This document shows positions 20,451 to 41,299 of a stretch of 64,000 nucleotides of DNA, piece by piece. Position 1 is the stretch's first letter; the number at the start of each line of letters is the position of its first letter. The translations under genes and the position numbers were made by a program. The stretch comes from Monodelphis domestica (taxonomy: Eukaryota > Chordata > Mammalia > Didelphimorphia > Didelphidae). The notes under the pieces are model-generated. The model ran no database searches and was not told the origin of the DNA. It saw only the letters and a program-made list of their open reading frames with translations. The stretch is from assembly GCF_027887165.1 (NCBI RefSeq), contig NC_077232.1, forward strand, positions 7,525,391 to 7,589,390. Reading direction: 5' to 3'.

Positions 20451-23181
20451 ATGGCTGAGCGGCGGCGCAGCGGGGACTCCTGGGCCCGCAGCCTCGCAGC
20501 GCTGCGGACCGGCCCTGCCGCCTTCCTGGCCCGGGCCGGGGCCGATGCTCTGGCGTCCGAGCTGCTGAGCGATCTGCGCGGCGAGAGGCTGAGCGACTAC
20601 ACCAAGGTGGGGGCCCCCGCCCCCCTGGGCTGCCCCTCCCCCTAGTCCCCGTCCCGCGACCCCTGACCCCGATGACCTCTGACCCTCCTGTCCCCTCCCG
20701 CAGGTCTCCCTGCTGGCTGCCATCCAGGAGTTCGCCCCGCAGTTGTGGTCGGAGCCGGCCTCGGCGGAGGATGCGGCCTGCGAGCTGCTGGACACGCTGG
20801 CCCTCCTGCCCCCGCGGCCCTCGGCCCTGCACAGGCCTCTGCTGCTGGCCGTCACCAGCGTGCTGGCAGCCTGCGGGGCCCTGGGCCCGAGCTCGGCCGC
20901 CACTGGCCGCCTGCTGGCCCTGCTGCTGCGGGCAGCGTCGCGCCGGGCGGCGGGCCCCGAGCAGCGGGCCCTGCAGGCCACGGCCTGCGAATGTCTGCGC
21001 GAGCTGGAGAGCTGCCGCCCGGGGCTGCTGGCCGGCCGCCTGGGGCTGCTGCGGGGGCTGCAGGCCGCTCTGGGCACCCAGCCCCACCGCCTGCTCTTCG
21101 CGCTGGCCCTGCGCAATGCCCTCTGGGCCTTGGGCCGGCCTGGCGCCGCCGGCCTCCAGGGGCTGCTGACGGGGCCTCCGGGGGAGACCCAGGCCTGGGA
21201 CTGGACGCTGGAGGCCCCCGGAGCCCCGCAGCCCGGGCCCTGGGACTGGACCCTGGCCGGGGAGGCCTTGGGCCCGGGGGCCTGGCCAGAGCCGGGCCCC
21301 GGCCCGCTGGAGCTGCAGCCCCCCGAGGCCAGGGAGCTCCGGGCCGCCGTGTCGCAGCTGCTGGACGCCTCGTACCTGCTGACCCCGCCGGCCCAGGCCC
21401 GCCTGCTGAGGCAGCTGAGCCAGGCGCTGCGGGCGGTCAGGGGCCAGCCCCCCGCCCTCCTGAAGCCGCAGCTGGTGCGGCTGCTGGGCACGGCCAGGCT
21501 CTCCCTGCTGCACGCCGTGCTGGCCTGGAAGGACGCCTTCGGGGAGGCCCTCTTCACGGCCCAGGACGAGGCCCTGCTGCTGCGGAGGCTGGTGGGGGCC
21601 GCCCAGCACCCGGCCCTGCCGGCCCCTGCCCGCCTCTTCTACCTGCACTGCCTGCTGCACTTTCCTGAGAACTGGCCCTTGGGGCCTGCCGACGAGGAGG
21701 GAGCCCCGGTTCTGCTCACCCCCGGCCTGGCCGCCGGCCTTCTGCCCAGCCTGCTACAGGAGCCCCCGGACCTTCTGGGCCGGCTCCGTCTTCTGTGCCT
21801 CCTCTGCGGGGAGGAGCCGGGCCCGGAGGCCCAGGCCCTGGACTACCTCCAGGGGCTGCTGGCCTGCCTGAGGCGGGGGGCCGCTCAGCCAGGGGCCCCC
21901 CGAAGCTCGGCCACCCTCTGTTTCCGGGCCTCCTACCTGGCCACCCGCTGCTTGGCCGGCCACCCTGCAGCCCTGGCTCGGCTCATAGAAGGGCTGGCAG
22001 ACCTCTACCGCGTTCGGCCCTGCCTGGCCCCCCATTTTGTCGACCTTTTAGAGCAGGCTGGACCGGTGCTGGCGGAGCCCCTGGGGAAGGCCCTGCAGCA
22101 GGTGGCCGTTGCGGGCTCTGGGGGGGGCCCCGCGCTTCGGTGGCACCTCCAGATCCTCACCAAGGTGGCTGGGAGCCAGCCTTTGGGCCCCACGCTGGCC
22201 TTCCTGCGGGCAGCCATGGGGCAGCGCGGGGCCTGGGGCCGGGAGCAGGCCCTGCTGCGGGTCTGCAGGGCCCTCTTGCGAGGAAAGGGCCTTGGCGGGG
22301 CCGCCCCGGGGGCCCTGGCCAACCTGCTGCAGGAGCTGGCCCGGGGCCTGGACGACCCCGACGGCCGAGATCGGGCTCGGCTCTACTACGGCCTGTTCAC
22401 CCACCTGTCGGCGCCCAAGCTGGGCTCGGCCATGGGCCCCGCGCTCTCCACGCCCATGCCGGGCTCCTCCCTGGTGGAGGAGAACGAGGGCTTCACCGCG
22501 GCTCTGACCGTACAGGAGGCCCGAGCCCCACTCCGGCTGAGCAGGGTTCCCCAGCAGGCCAAGGAGCCCCCTGTGGTCCTGGGCCTCGCAGTGGAAGCCT
22601 CTGAGGTGCTCTACTCGCTAGAGCTTCGCTTCCGAGTCCTGGGGCCACACTATGAGCCCCTGGAGGCTGTGCAGGTCCCCTGCCTCCGCCCTGGAGCCTT
22701 CCCCAAGCTGCTGCGCCTTCCCTTGGAGCCCCGACGGCCCTACCCGGCCGTCCTGGACATCAGCGCCCTCTATGCCACCCCCAGTGGCCTCACCTGCCAC
22801 GCACAGCTGCCCCAGCTGCCCGTGGCCTTTGCAGACCTCTTTTTGCCTTTGCCGCAGTCTTCTGCAGAGAAAAGCCCCTCGTGTGCCTTCCAGGAGCTCT
22901 GGGCCTCCTGCCTGCCCGGGGGAGTGGAGAGCTGCATGTGGGGGCCCTGGCGGGGCCAAGCTCTAGAGGCTCTGGTGGCCCGGCACTGGGAGCCTTTTGT
23001 CATGGCCGCCACACCTCCAGCCAGCTACAAGGTGGCCATCCGGCTCCCTCCCAGCTCTCGGCTCTTGCTACAACTGGAGGCTGCTGGGGAAGATGGGGTG
23101 AGGGTGGCCTTGAGGACGGACGACTGGGCCGTATTACCTCTGGCGGGGGAATATCTCCGGGGCTTGGGGGCTGCCACCTGA
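20451..23181 (+). CDS. AP5B1: AP5B1, AP-5 complex beta subunit
   Basis: Two exons, 20451-20606 and 20704-23181, joined in phase 0 (CCAAG then GTCTCC) to give 877 residues; human AP5B1 has 878. The start codon has a strong context (GCCATGG). Matching blocks include LLDTLALLPPRPSAL, LQATACECLRELESC, FKPQLVRLLGTA-like KPQLVRLLGTARLSLL, GEALFTAQDEALLLRRL, DGRDRARLYYGLF and the end VALRTDDWAVLPLAGEYLRG. The protein is an alpha-solenoid-like large subunit of the fifth adaptor complex, which acts on late endosomes with AP5Z1, AP5M1, AP5S1, SPG11 and SPG15. Codon use is extremely GC-rich, which makes long antisense frames. RNASEH2C follows on the same strand about 1.2 kb downstream. Confidence 0.98.
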
Positions 23182-23268
23182 GCAGGGAGAGCGACTCCTG
23201 CTGGGACAGGCTGCTGCTGGAAGACCCTGGCCCGGGGTGAGCAGGGACTGACTCAGGGGTGCCCTGTT

Positions 23269-23274
23269 CATAAA
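23269..23274 (+). terminator. Possible AP5B1 poly(A) signal variant
   Basis: CATAAA about 90 bp after the AP5B1 stop, followed by a T-rich stretch at 23305-23320. No canonical AATAAA is present between AP5B1 and RNASEH2C, so this weak variant is the best candidate. Confidence 0.3.
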
Positions 23275-23877
23275 AATCATGTTTCCTGGTGAAAGGACCC
23301 TGGTTTCTTTTTTCTCTCTGCTAAAGCGGGGCTGGGGGCGGCACCGAAAGCTGAGGGGCCTGTGAGACGAGTGAGTGTTGACCCAGTAATCATTTCTGGT
23401 CTGTGGCCCGGCTGGTTCTTTCAGAGATCACAGGAGCCTCGTTTTGGGGCTGAAATGGACCGTAGGGAAGATCTAATCCACCCCCGTGTATTACAGGAAA
23501 CAGCCCAAGAGGTGTGTGTGGCTTGTCCATTGCCATCCCACCATTAAGCACAGCCGGGCCAAATCGATGCCCCCTTCCTCTGGCCTCCAGCTGCCTCCCC
23601 AATGTGGCATTCAGGGATGCAGAGACAGCGTCAGGGGCCCTAGAGGGAAGTTAACAGCCATGCAGGTAGCTGGAGGCCTCTTGGAGAGCCAGAGCACCAC
23701 ACAGAAGCCCTCTGCCATGGGGATATCCCGGATTACCTCGGGCCCTGGAATTCCTGGCTTCCTGGACATAGCAGCTCACCATCCCTGAGATCATTTCAAG
23801 GAAACCCAGGAAGACTTGTGTGAACAAGTGCAAAGTGAAGTGGGCACAACATGGTAAACAGTTTCTATAACATTTTA
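23275..23877. other. AP5B1-RNASEH2C spacer, no gene seen
   Basis: No coding signal or clear repeat. It is a short spacer between two genes on the same strand. Confidence 0.4.
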
Positions 23878-24010
23878 AAGAGGGCACAGGCTAAAGAGTG
23901 CTGGCCTTGCGTCTGGAAGACCCGAATTCAAATCTATCCTTAGACATTGACTAGCTGGGTGACCCCGGGCAAGTCACTTCATCCTCCTTCAGTTGCCTGC
24001 TTGATAAAGG
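23878..24010 (+). mobile_element. SINE fragment, plus
   Basis: Words AAGAGTGCTGGCCTTGCGTC, ACCCGAATTCAAATC and GTGACCCCGGGCAAGTCACT are in SINE order. It is the tRNA-like plus core part of a marsupial SINE or MIR-related element. Confidence 0.65.
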
Positions 24011-24229
24011 ACCGACTAATTTTTCCAAAAACTTGGTCCCAGCGGTAATTTTTTGTGATTACAAACGTAATGGATATTGTTTTTCTTGCATTCTCAGTGG
24101 GCGGGAGAAAGTTCACAACTGAATTTAAAGGAGTGGGGGGGAACGAAGCCGCCTGTGGCCCTACTGGTCCTTCGGAATGATCCTTGAACCGAGAAGGATC
24201 CCACTTTTCCATGGAGCACTAGAAGCAAT

Positions 24230-24382
24230 TCCGACTTCCGGACGAATTTCAGCACGTGATGTCATTACGTCAGCGTACCTGACGGCGATGGACTACGACT
24301 CTAGAGGCGGTGCTAGGCGAACGTTCCTAGGGCGCCCCTCCACAGCGGCGCATGCGCACGCGCACACGAGTTCGCTAAAGCC
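24230..24382 (+). promoter_or_regulatory. RNASEH2C promoter
   Basis: Upstream of the ATG lie an E-box CACGTG (about 24254), a CRE-like TTACGTCA (about 24265) and a perfect NRF1 palindrome GCGCATGCGC at 24348-24357, with no TATA box. This is a typical housekeeping promoter. Confidence 0.6.
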
Positions 24383-25619
24383 ATGCCAGACGGCGCAGCC
24401 TCCTCGGTCCCGGGCCTCATCCGGCTGCAGCCGGGTTCCCTGAGCGCTGCGGAGCCGACGCCGCTGCACCTGCTGCCGTGCAAGATCCAGCACAACGGAC
24501 CCGCCGCCATCAGCCGCTTTTTCAGCCCGACCATTAGGCCGGGGCCTTCAGGTGCCAGGGGCATGCGTTGTAGGACCAGGCAGAAACAGACTACATTTCC
24601 CATCGGCCCGCGGGGGTGAGGGTGGGGGTATGTGAGCGGAAGAGGCACTACCGAGACGCCTCGTCGCTCTCCAAGCGTGCGCGCGCCACGCGCCTTGCTA
24701 GGAAATGTAGTCGGGTTTGGCGTGGGCGGTTGGGGGCTGGGCTTACAGGCTTGCTCGTACCTGCGCTCCTACGAACCCATACGTATTAAGCACCTGTTGT
24801 GTGCAGAGACCTCCTGGAGTTCCAAGGACCCAGAGGACCTCCGGTCAATGAGTCTAACTAAGCCTCTCCTTTCAGATATGGAAACTGAGCCCTGTTAATG
24901 CCTGGGCTGGGATTTGGACTCACAGGTTTAAGAGGCGGATGAGTTAAACCGGCAGAACGCTCCTGTGCCGTGTTCTTTTGAGGGGTGGGCACGGGGGCTG
25001 CCCGCCTCTCCCTCCTTCCCTCGCATCAGGGAAGGCTTCCTGGAGGCGGGGCGCCAGCTAAGCTTTGCCAAGCCTACCGGGACCACCATGTGGGAAGCAG
25101 CGGGGAGCTAGAGGCTGCTCACCCGGCCCTGACCCGTGTTCCCTCCCTGCCCAGGGCCGGTGGTGTCCTTCCGGGGCCGGAGCCTGCACGGAGAGGAGGT
25201 GACGGTCCCCCCGGGCTACGTGGGGCTGGTGCTCCGGGAGGAAGACAAGTCAGAGGGCTCGGAGGTGAGTGGGCATCGGGCGGGGCTGGCACGGAGCACC
25301 GACTCCATCCTGGCATTCCCCGTCATTCCTCTTGGCTCCTCCCTCAGGACCGCACTGTGCAGGCCATGAGCAGCTTCAGCAGCTTCACCCTTTGGGGTCT
25401 GGAGGCCCCTCCAGGGCGGGATGCCCGGATACACGGAGCCCTGACCTGGCCCAGCCTGGCCACTGCTGTGAGTGACCCCGCCCTGGACCCTCGCCCACAG
25501 GGGTCCCCTCCCCGGGGAGCTCCCCCCCCCCACACGCCCCGGGGTGCAGGGCACCAGGCCCAGCCCTACAGCTCTGCTCTCCCCTACAGATCCATGCACC
25601 TGTGGCCAACGAAGACTGA
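24383..25619 (+). CDS. RNASEH2C: RNASEH2C, RNase H2 subunit C
   Basis: Four exons: 24383-24551, 25155-25264, 25348-25467 and 25590-25619, all GT-AG, giving 142 residues. Diagnostic blocks are [60 protein letters not shown] and [17 protein letters not shown]. The protein is a non-catalytic subunit that folds with RNASEH2B to scaffold the RNase H2 complex, which removes ribonucleotides from DNA and cleaves RNA-DNA hybrids in the nucleus. Human RNASEH2C is 164 residues; the difference is mainly the acidic linker before FTLWGLE, which is nearly absent here. The position equivalent to human Arg69 is His (SLHGEE) and that of Asp39 is Asn (HNGP). The gene meets KAT5 tail to tail. Confidence 0.97.
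24590..24711. promoter_or_regulatory. Inverted ACTACATTTCC motif pair
   Basis: ACTACATTTCCCA at 24590-24602 and its inverse GGAAATGTAGT at 24701-24711 lie in RNASEH2C intron 1, close to the promoter. They resemble the first part of the ZNF143/THAP11 promoter element (ACTACAAYTCCC). Binding is inferred only. Confidence 0.4.
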
Positions 25620-25660
25620 GGTGATGGCAGCTCTGGAGCCCCACGTCCGTGCGTCTTCCC

Positions 25661-25666
25661 AATAAA
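25661..25666 (+). terminator. RNASEH2C poly(A) signal
   Basis: Canonical AATAAA 42 bp after the RNASEH2C stop, followed by a GT-rich stretch. It gives a very short 3' UTR. Confidence 0.9.
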
Positions 25667-25763
25667 GAGTCTGGCTGAGCCAGTGGCTGCCCTGAGCGTC
25701 TCTGATCTGGCCCTGCCCCCCTTCCCTGCCCCAAGGACCAGGGCGCCGCTTCCCTAGAAACAG

Positions 25764-25769
25764 TTTATT
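25764..25769 (-). terminator. KAT5 poly(A) signal
   Basis: TTTATT on the plus strand (AATAAA on minus), about 285 bp beyond the KAT5 stop. It faces the RNASEH2C signal across about 97 bp. Confidence 0.85.
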
Positions 25770-26054
25770 GCCGATGAAACAGGCCGAGCCTGTCCCGCAG
25801 CCCGGCCGGCTCACCCGTACAAAACAACTGTACACCCTCCCTCCCCCCCACACTGTACATAGCTGCCCAGCCTTCTGTCTGTACACAGTGCCCTTGCCAG
25901 GGCGGGCAGAGCTCTGTCTCTGAGGACTCCTCCAGGGTCCGGCCCCTGCTGGCCGCCTCTTCCTCACAAAGGCCCTTTCCGGCCGGGGTTCTGTCCGGTC
26001 CAGCCTGAAAGGCAGAGGAGGCCCCTTGGGCCCCGCACAGCCATGGGGCGGGGG

Positions 26055-36131
<10,077 letters not shown>

Positions 36132-36545
36132 CTTCCCTCCCTCCCTCAGGAGCCGCTTCCGGCTCCGTGAGGTGACGTCACGTCCGGCGTGCTGGAGCCT
36201 CCCGGATTCTAGCTGCAGGGGTGTGAGGGTCTGGAGGCCTCTGGGAGGGCCGGACCGGGCCAAGAAATGTCGGGAGCCGCTTGTGGCGGGTGCGGCTCGA
36301 ACGGCGAAAATAAACGCCGGCAGTGGCGTTCGGCCTCCGGGCGAGCAGGCAGAGGAGCGTTTACTTCGAGGCCCCGGGCCGGAATCAGGGCGGGGCCTAG
36401 CTCCTCGCCTTCTCATTGGACGAGAGCGAGGTCCGTCAGGCGACGTCCTCCGAGAGCGTCGGGGTCACGTGATGTGGTTGTTGTTGTTCCGGCTGGGCGC
36501 AGGGCCTACTTCGAGATAGAGCCGGGGCCCCGCCTTATTGGTTAA
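36132..36545 (-). promoter_or_regulatory. KAT5 promoter
   Basis: The ATG itself lies in a YY1-type word (AAGATGGCGG on minus). Upstream are an ETS word (GGAAGC core on minus, about 36153-36160), a perfect CRE TGACGTCA at 36173-36180, inverted CCAAT boxes (ATTGG at about 36414 and 36537) and a GTCACGTGAT E-box at 36463-36472. CpG-rich without TATA: a housekeeping promoter. Confidence 0.65.
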
Positions 36546-36689
36546 GAAACCGAAGCAGGAGGGCTCTGTGCGTGTGTTCGAATCCTGTTTTCTGTGTGAC
36601 TTCAGACAAGTCGTTTCCCAAAATCTGTTTCCCGGCTTGGCCCAGAGGTTCCTCCAGCTTTTATTCCTAAAACGCCGAAATCTGATTGC

Positions 36690-36870
36690 CAAGATTAGAG
36701 CGCTGGACCTCAGTCAGGATGCTTTGAGTTCAAATCTTGTCCAGGGTGACCCCAGGCAAATCATCAAACTGCTGTCTGCCTTAATTTCCAAGAGTCATAA
36801 AATGTGGATCATGGTAGCACCTCCCTCTCAGGATCCTTGTAAAATCAAATGTTCCATATGTGAAGTCAGC
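36690..36870 (+). mobile_element. SINE fragment, plus
   Basis: AGAGCGCTGGACCTCAGTCA, TGAGTTCAAATCTTG, GTGACCCCAGGCAAATCATC and CATAAAATGTGGATCATGG follow the order of marsupial core-SINEs. Confidence 0.65.
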
Positions 36871-36879
36871 AGTCAGATT

Positions 36880-37490
36880 AGGAGGGAGAGCATGGCAGGA
36901 ATGGGGAGCAACCAGAGAAAATACCCAGCTCTCAGATTTGGCCGGTCTTGTTCTTGGGAGAGCAGGAGGCCAGTGGCACGGGAGACATATTGGGGAATAA
37001 GGAGCCTGTAGAGGGAGAAGGGGGCATGGGACACCAAACAAAAATATGTTTGATCCTGGAGATAATAGGGAAATCCTAAAGTTTACAGAGAAGAGGGCGA
37101 CTTTACCAGATCTCTCTGCTTTAGGAAAATCACTGTCTGCTGAATGGGAGATAGTCTAGAGTCCCGTCCCCCCCCCCCCAAGCCATTGCAATAGTCCAGT
37201 CTGAGTGTGCACAAGATGGGGGCAATGTCAGAGGAGAGAAGGGGCCATAAAGAGATGTGCAGGCTAAAACTGACAAGAGATGCTATGGAGGAGAACTTAA
37301 GGAGAGATGGTGCCAAGGTGAAATTGACAAAAGAGAGGCACCTAAAGCGAAATCCGTGGGTCTTGGCACCATCTTAGATGGGAGGTGTGGGCAAAATAAC
37401 AAGTCAAGAGGACTCCTTGGCTGTGAGCCTGAGGGACAGGGATGATGGTACTGGGGAGATTTAGGGGGGAAAGATCATGAATTCTGCTTT
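36880..37490. repeat. Unclassified ancient repeat
   Basis: Contains CATTGCAATAGTCCAGTCTG, CAAGAGATGCTATGGAGGAG and GGACTCCTTGGCTGTGAGCC, words that recur in an old dispersed mammalian family. Related sequence is seen at about 40160-40640 and 45400-46260. I cannot name the family. Confidence 0.4.
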
Positions 37491-37925
37491 GGATACCTTG
37501 AGTTTAATTTGTTTGCTAGAACCAGGAGAATACTGTATGCAGTAGCAATAAGGAATGATCAGCTATGATAGACTTAGCCATTCTCAGCAATCCAGGACAA
37601 TTCTGAGGAACTTATGACAAAGATTGCTATCTACCTCCAGAGAAAGAACTCTTGGAGTCAGAACACAGATCGAAGCATGTGATTTTTCACTTCAAATTAT
37701 TTGGATTTTGGTTTTATATGGATACTCTCTTACAAAAATGAACAATATGGAAATATATATCACATAATAATACATGTATAACCCAGATGGAATTGCTTGC
37801 CAGCTCTAGGAGGGGGAAGGCAAGGGAGGGAGACAATTTGGATCATAACTTTGGAAAACTTGAGTGGATATTTGTTATATGTAATTGATAAAATATCTTT
37901 ATAATAAAAAAAATAATTTGTCTAC
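37491..37925 (+). mobile_element. LINE 3'-end-like retroposon
   Basis: Contains CCAGGACAATTCTGAGGAAC, CCTCCAGAGAAAGAACTC, TTGCTTGCCAGCTC and a terminal TTATAATAAAAAAAATAA. This is a common marsupial retroposon 3' end, probably LINE-derived, with an A-rich terminus and no long reading frame. Confidence 0.55.
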
Positions 37926-38205
37926 TGGACACCCAATTCAAAGTGTCTGAAAGACAGTCGGAGATACGAAATTAGACATCAGCAGAGTTGAGGCAGGATA
38001 TGTAAATTTAAGAATCACTGGCACAAAGCTAGTCATTTAATCCATGGGACCTGATGAGATCACCAGGTGACATAGTCTAGATCAAGAAAAAAAGGTTTGA
38101 GACAGTGCCTTGAGGGACACCTAGGGTTAGAGGGCAAGATGTGGAGGAGGATCTAGCAAAGGAGAGGAGTGTTCAATATCATAGAGGAAAGACAACAACA
38201 TCAAA

Positions 38206-38412
38206 GGTTGGGTAGCTGGGTGGCTTAGTGGATTGAGAGTTGGGCCTAGAGATGGGAGGTCCTAGGTTCAAATCTGACCTCAGACACTTCCTAGCTGTAT
38301 GATCCTTGGGAAGTCCCTTAATCCCCATTGCCTAGTCTTTACTACTCTTCTGCCTTGGAATCAATACACAGTATTGTTTTTAAGACAAAAGGCAAGGGTT
38401 TAAAAAAAATAG
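38206..38412 (+). mobile_element. Marsupial SINE, plus
   Basis: Full-length-looking copy: GTAGCTGGGTGGCTTAGTGG, AGGTCCTAGGTTCAAATCTG, CTTCTGCCTTGGAATCAATA and AAGGCAAGGGTTTAAAAAAA. One of the clearest copies in the window. Confidence 0.95.
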
Positions 38413-39000
38413 TCAAGGGTTGGAGAAAGGTCAAGGAGAATGAGGACTGAGAAAAGGTCAGCGCCTTTGCCAACTAAAAGGTCATCAGTAAGTTCTGACA
38501 TTGTGTATCTAAGGTCATCCACAACTCTGCTATCCCATTGTCAAAGGCCCCTATCAGCTTTGACCATATCAGGCCCCTCTCCTCTCTGATGTTCTGTGTT
38601 CCCAGATCTTTCCTAGCTCTCTCACTCTATATCTAAACTCTTCTAAGGTTACTCCCAATACTAATATTCTATATTAGATGTTCCTTGGCTCTTAGCTGCT
38701 TTGATAGTCTATCCGCTAAGGGCCCTTTCAGTTCCAATCATCTATGTTCTTTCATCTGTCAGGGCTCTGAGATTCTATATCATATGTACCAAATGTCTTT
38801 CCAGTTCTGACATGTTCTGTTCTCCCAGCTTTAAGCTTTGATTAAATCTAATTAGGTTTAAATGAGATAATGAAAGCATAGCCACCTCAGGGATAATTTT
38901 TTTCTTCTGATAGTTGCTGATTAGAAAAGCCAAGTTTTTCACCAGTTTATTTCAGATTGAATTCTATTTAGAATTAATATAATTTCTGCATCAAAGCAGA
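38413..39000. other. KAT5-RELA spacer, nothing recognised
   Basis: AT-richer DNA with short pyrimidine tracts between two repeats. No coding or regulatory feature can be supported. Confidence 0.4.
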
Positions 39001-39039
39001 TAGGTGGTACAGTGGATAGAGTGATAAACGCTCCCAGGA

Positions 39040-39450
39040 CCTTCAGTGGATCCTGATGGAACAATCCTTGACTGCCCTCCTCTGGACACTCTCCAGCTCA
39101 TCAACAACCTTCTGACACTGTTGTACTCTAACTTGGTACAGTTCAGTAGATGTCCTACCAAGGCAGAAGACAAAGGGAAAATCCCCTCCCTGCCCCTGAG
39201 AGCTTGCCCCCTCTTTATGTAGCCCTTCATGCAGGACCACAATGGCTTTTTGGGTACCACATCATAATGACACAGAATGCATCCTGAATTTGCAGGGCAC
39301 TAAATCTCAAGATCCCCCCCCCCAAATTCATTTTAAGAACAACTATCTAAACACCTCAGCTTTCTTTTATTTGTGTTGATTTCTTGTCCTCAAGTGCAAA
39401 ATTTTCCATTCATCCCTACTAAATTTCATCTTATTATATTTGACCTCATG
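39040..39450. mobile_element. CR1-like LINE 3' fragment
   Basis: Words TGCCCTCCTCTGGACACTCT, CAAGTGCAAAATTTTCCATT and CTACTAAATTTCATC parallel the 3' region of CR1 elements of amniotes. Diverged, without an intact frame. Confidence 0.5.
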
Positions 39451-39657
39451 CCTCAGTATGGCCTGTCATCAGCATAAAGATAAAAGAACCCAAAGAAGGT
39501 GATGGGAACAAGAGAGAAGGTGTTAGAGAGATGAGAGCCTGGGACAGAAGCTTGGGGAGGATACCTAGATACTAGATAAGCCAGGGAACAGCACTGAGAA
39601 ACAGTGCTCATAGAAGTGGAAGAGCCAGGAGAAAACAGTGTTCCCAAAACTCAAAGG

Positions 39658-39775
39658 AGACTGTGCGACTCTGGGCAAGTCACTTAACCCCCTTTGCCTA
39701 GCCCTTCCTGCTCTTCTGCCTTAGAACAGATACACAGTATTGATTCTAAAACAGAAAGTAAGGGTTTAAAAAAAC
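39658..39775 (+). mobile_element. Truncated marsupial SINE, plus
   Basis: Only the 3' half is left: GCGACTCTGGGCAAGTCACT, TCTGCCTTAGAACAGATACA and AAGTAAGGGTTTAAAAAAAC. Confidence 0.85.
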
Positions 39776-39914
39776 AAACAAACTTCAAAGGAGAGAGTAT
39801 TCAGGAAAAAAGAATGTCAACAGTTAACAACCCTTCTGTGAATGATGGCTAATGTAATTTAGGAGAGGCCCCTTTAAGGAGTGACAGAAGCAACCAACTA
39901 GTTTTCTTCTATTT

Positions 39915-40160
39915 AAATATTTAATTTTATTAACTTTTTAGATCATTTTCATTTCCCACAGTACCCTCCCTTCTTCCCTACCTAGAAGGCCATGTCTTAT
40001 AACAAAAGGGAAAAAAGGAAAAAAACATAAGACACATTTTATTTCCCCAGTGTGCCCTCTCCTCATCCCATCCCACTCCAGTCCCCTTCAGGTTATCTTC
40101 TGTCTCTTCAGAACAGAGCTTCCTCGATACTTTTAAGTGTCTATCATAGACACCTCATCA
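39915..40160. repeat. Unclassified interspersed repeat
   Basis: AT-rich start, pyrimidine-rich core, then a word like GGCCATGTCTTATAACAAAA and A-rich purine tracts. Similar in design to the sequence at 585-850. Confidence 0.4.
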
Positions 40161-40640
40161 AGAATACAAAACCAAAAGGGCATACAGTCCCTGCCTTCAG
40201 GGAGCTTGCAGTCCAACATGGGGGAAGAGGGGGCAAACATGCACAAATCATAGTAATCTGGGGAGAAAGGTATTCACTACCAGCAGGGGGAACCAGGAAA
40301 GACCAAAGGGGTTGAAAGTGTCTTCTAGAGAAGTTGGGGCTTTGTAGAAAAGAAACATCTCTTTTAAGGGCTTAAGAACTTTGATCAGGGAAGGCAGAGA
40401 TGAAGGAGAATGTGAAGTACCAGGGACAGCAAGAGAAAAGGCCTGGAGCTGAGACATGGAGCATCTTGTTCTTGAGGCTGCTGGGGCCAGATTAAGGTGG
40501 GGGGGGGGCGGTGTTGGAGGAGTAAGGTGTGAGAAAACTGGGAAGGTAAGAGGGGGCCAGGTTATGAAGGGAGTGCCAAACATCTTGTATCTGATCCTTG
40601 GGACAAGAAGCCCCTGAAGGTTACTAATAGGGATCCACAG
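40160..40640. repeat. Unclassified ancient repeat
   Basis: TCCCTGCCTTCAGGGAGCTT, AAAAGGCCTGGAGCTGAGAC and similar words link it to the sequence at 45400-46260. Family unknown. Confidence 0.4.
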
Positions 40641-40692
40641 CGTTAGACTTGTTGGACTAGTGGATTGACAGGTCTAGACTAGGAATATCCAG

Positions 40693-40752
40693 CCCTTGCT
40701 ACTCTTCTGTCTTAGAACTGATACTAAGACAGAGGTGCAGTTGTTTAAAAAA
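40693..40752 (+). mobile_element. SINE 3' tail fragment
   Basis: GCTACTCTTCTGTCTTAGAA, CTGATACTAAGACAGAGGTG and TTTAAAAAAC: only the last 60 bp of the marsupial SINE. Confidence 0.7.
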
Positions 40753-41299
40753 CCCCCAAATCAAACCAGGAGACAGAATGGGGGGGGGGGACTGATGGGT
40801 CATAAAAGCTAAAGAGAATGAGAGAGTGACCAACAGTGTCCAAAGCTGCAGAGGCAAAAGAGAATGAGGTATGGGAAAGGCCACTAAAGAGTTTATTCCT
40901 GACTCTGGAGAGAGCAGTTTCAATGGACAGAGAAGGTCAGAAACTACATTGTACATAAGGAGTTGAGAGCCTAGACGGATTTTAGCTTCGGAGGGCCGAA
41001 AAGGGAAAAACTGGTAGTTAAAGCCGGAAATAAAGTGAGCCATGCCTGAGAAAGGAAAAGGAAAAATGCCAAAATTAGAGGTGGGTACCAGAGTCCCAAA
41101 GGTGGGTGTTCCCCCGGCAGAGGGTTTTTTTTTTTTCCAGAGGGAGTTGACTCCATCTGAGGAGGCCTCCCCCCTGCTCTGCTGTGTCCCCCCAAACATT
41201 CCAGAGGAGCTTTCAGGCCGTCACTTCCTTTGGGACACCTGAGGGACTCTACGCAGCACAGGCCAATTCCCACGTCCAGCAGCACCGCCTCAGTCCTCC

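Noticed and set aside
20067-21660. Minus-strand frames of 409 and 496 codons
   Set aside because: They lie antisense to AP5B1 exon 2 and its promoter, and arise from the very high GC content. AP5B1 itself is clearly the gene.
36267-36545. Plus frame of 92 codons diverging from KAT5
   Set aside because: It lies in the CpG-rich KAT5 promoter and is Arg/Gly/Ser-rich. It has no recognisable domain and no poly(A) or splice evidence.
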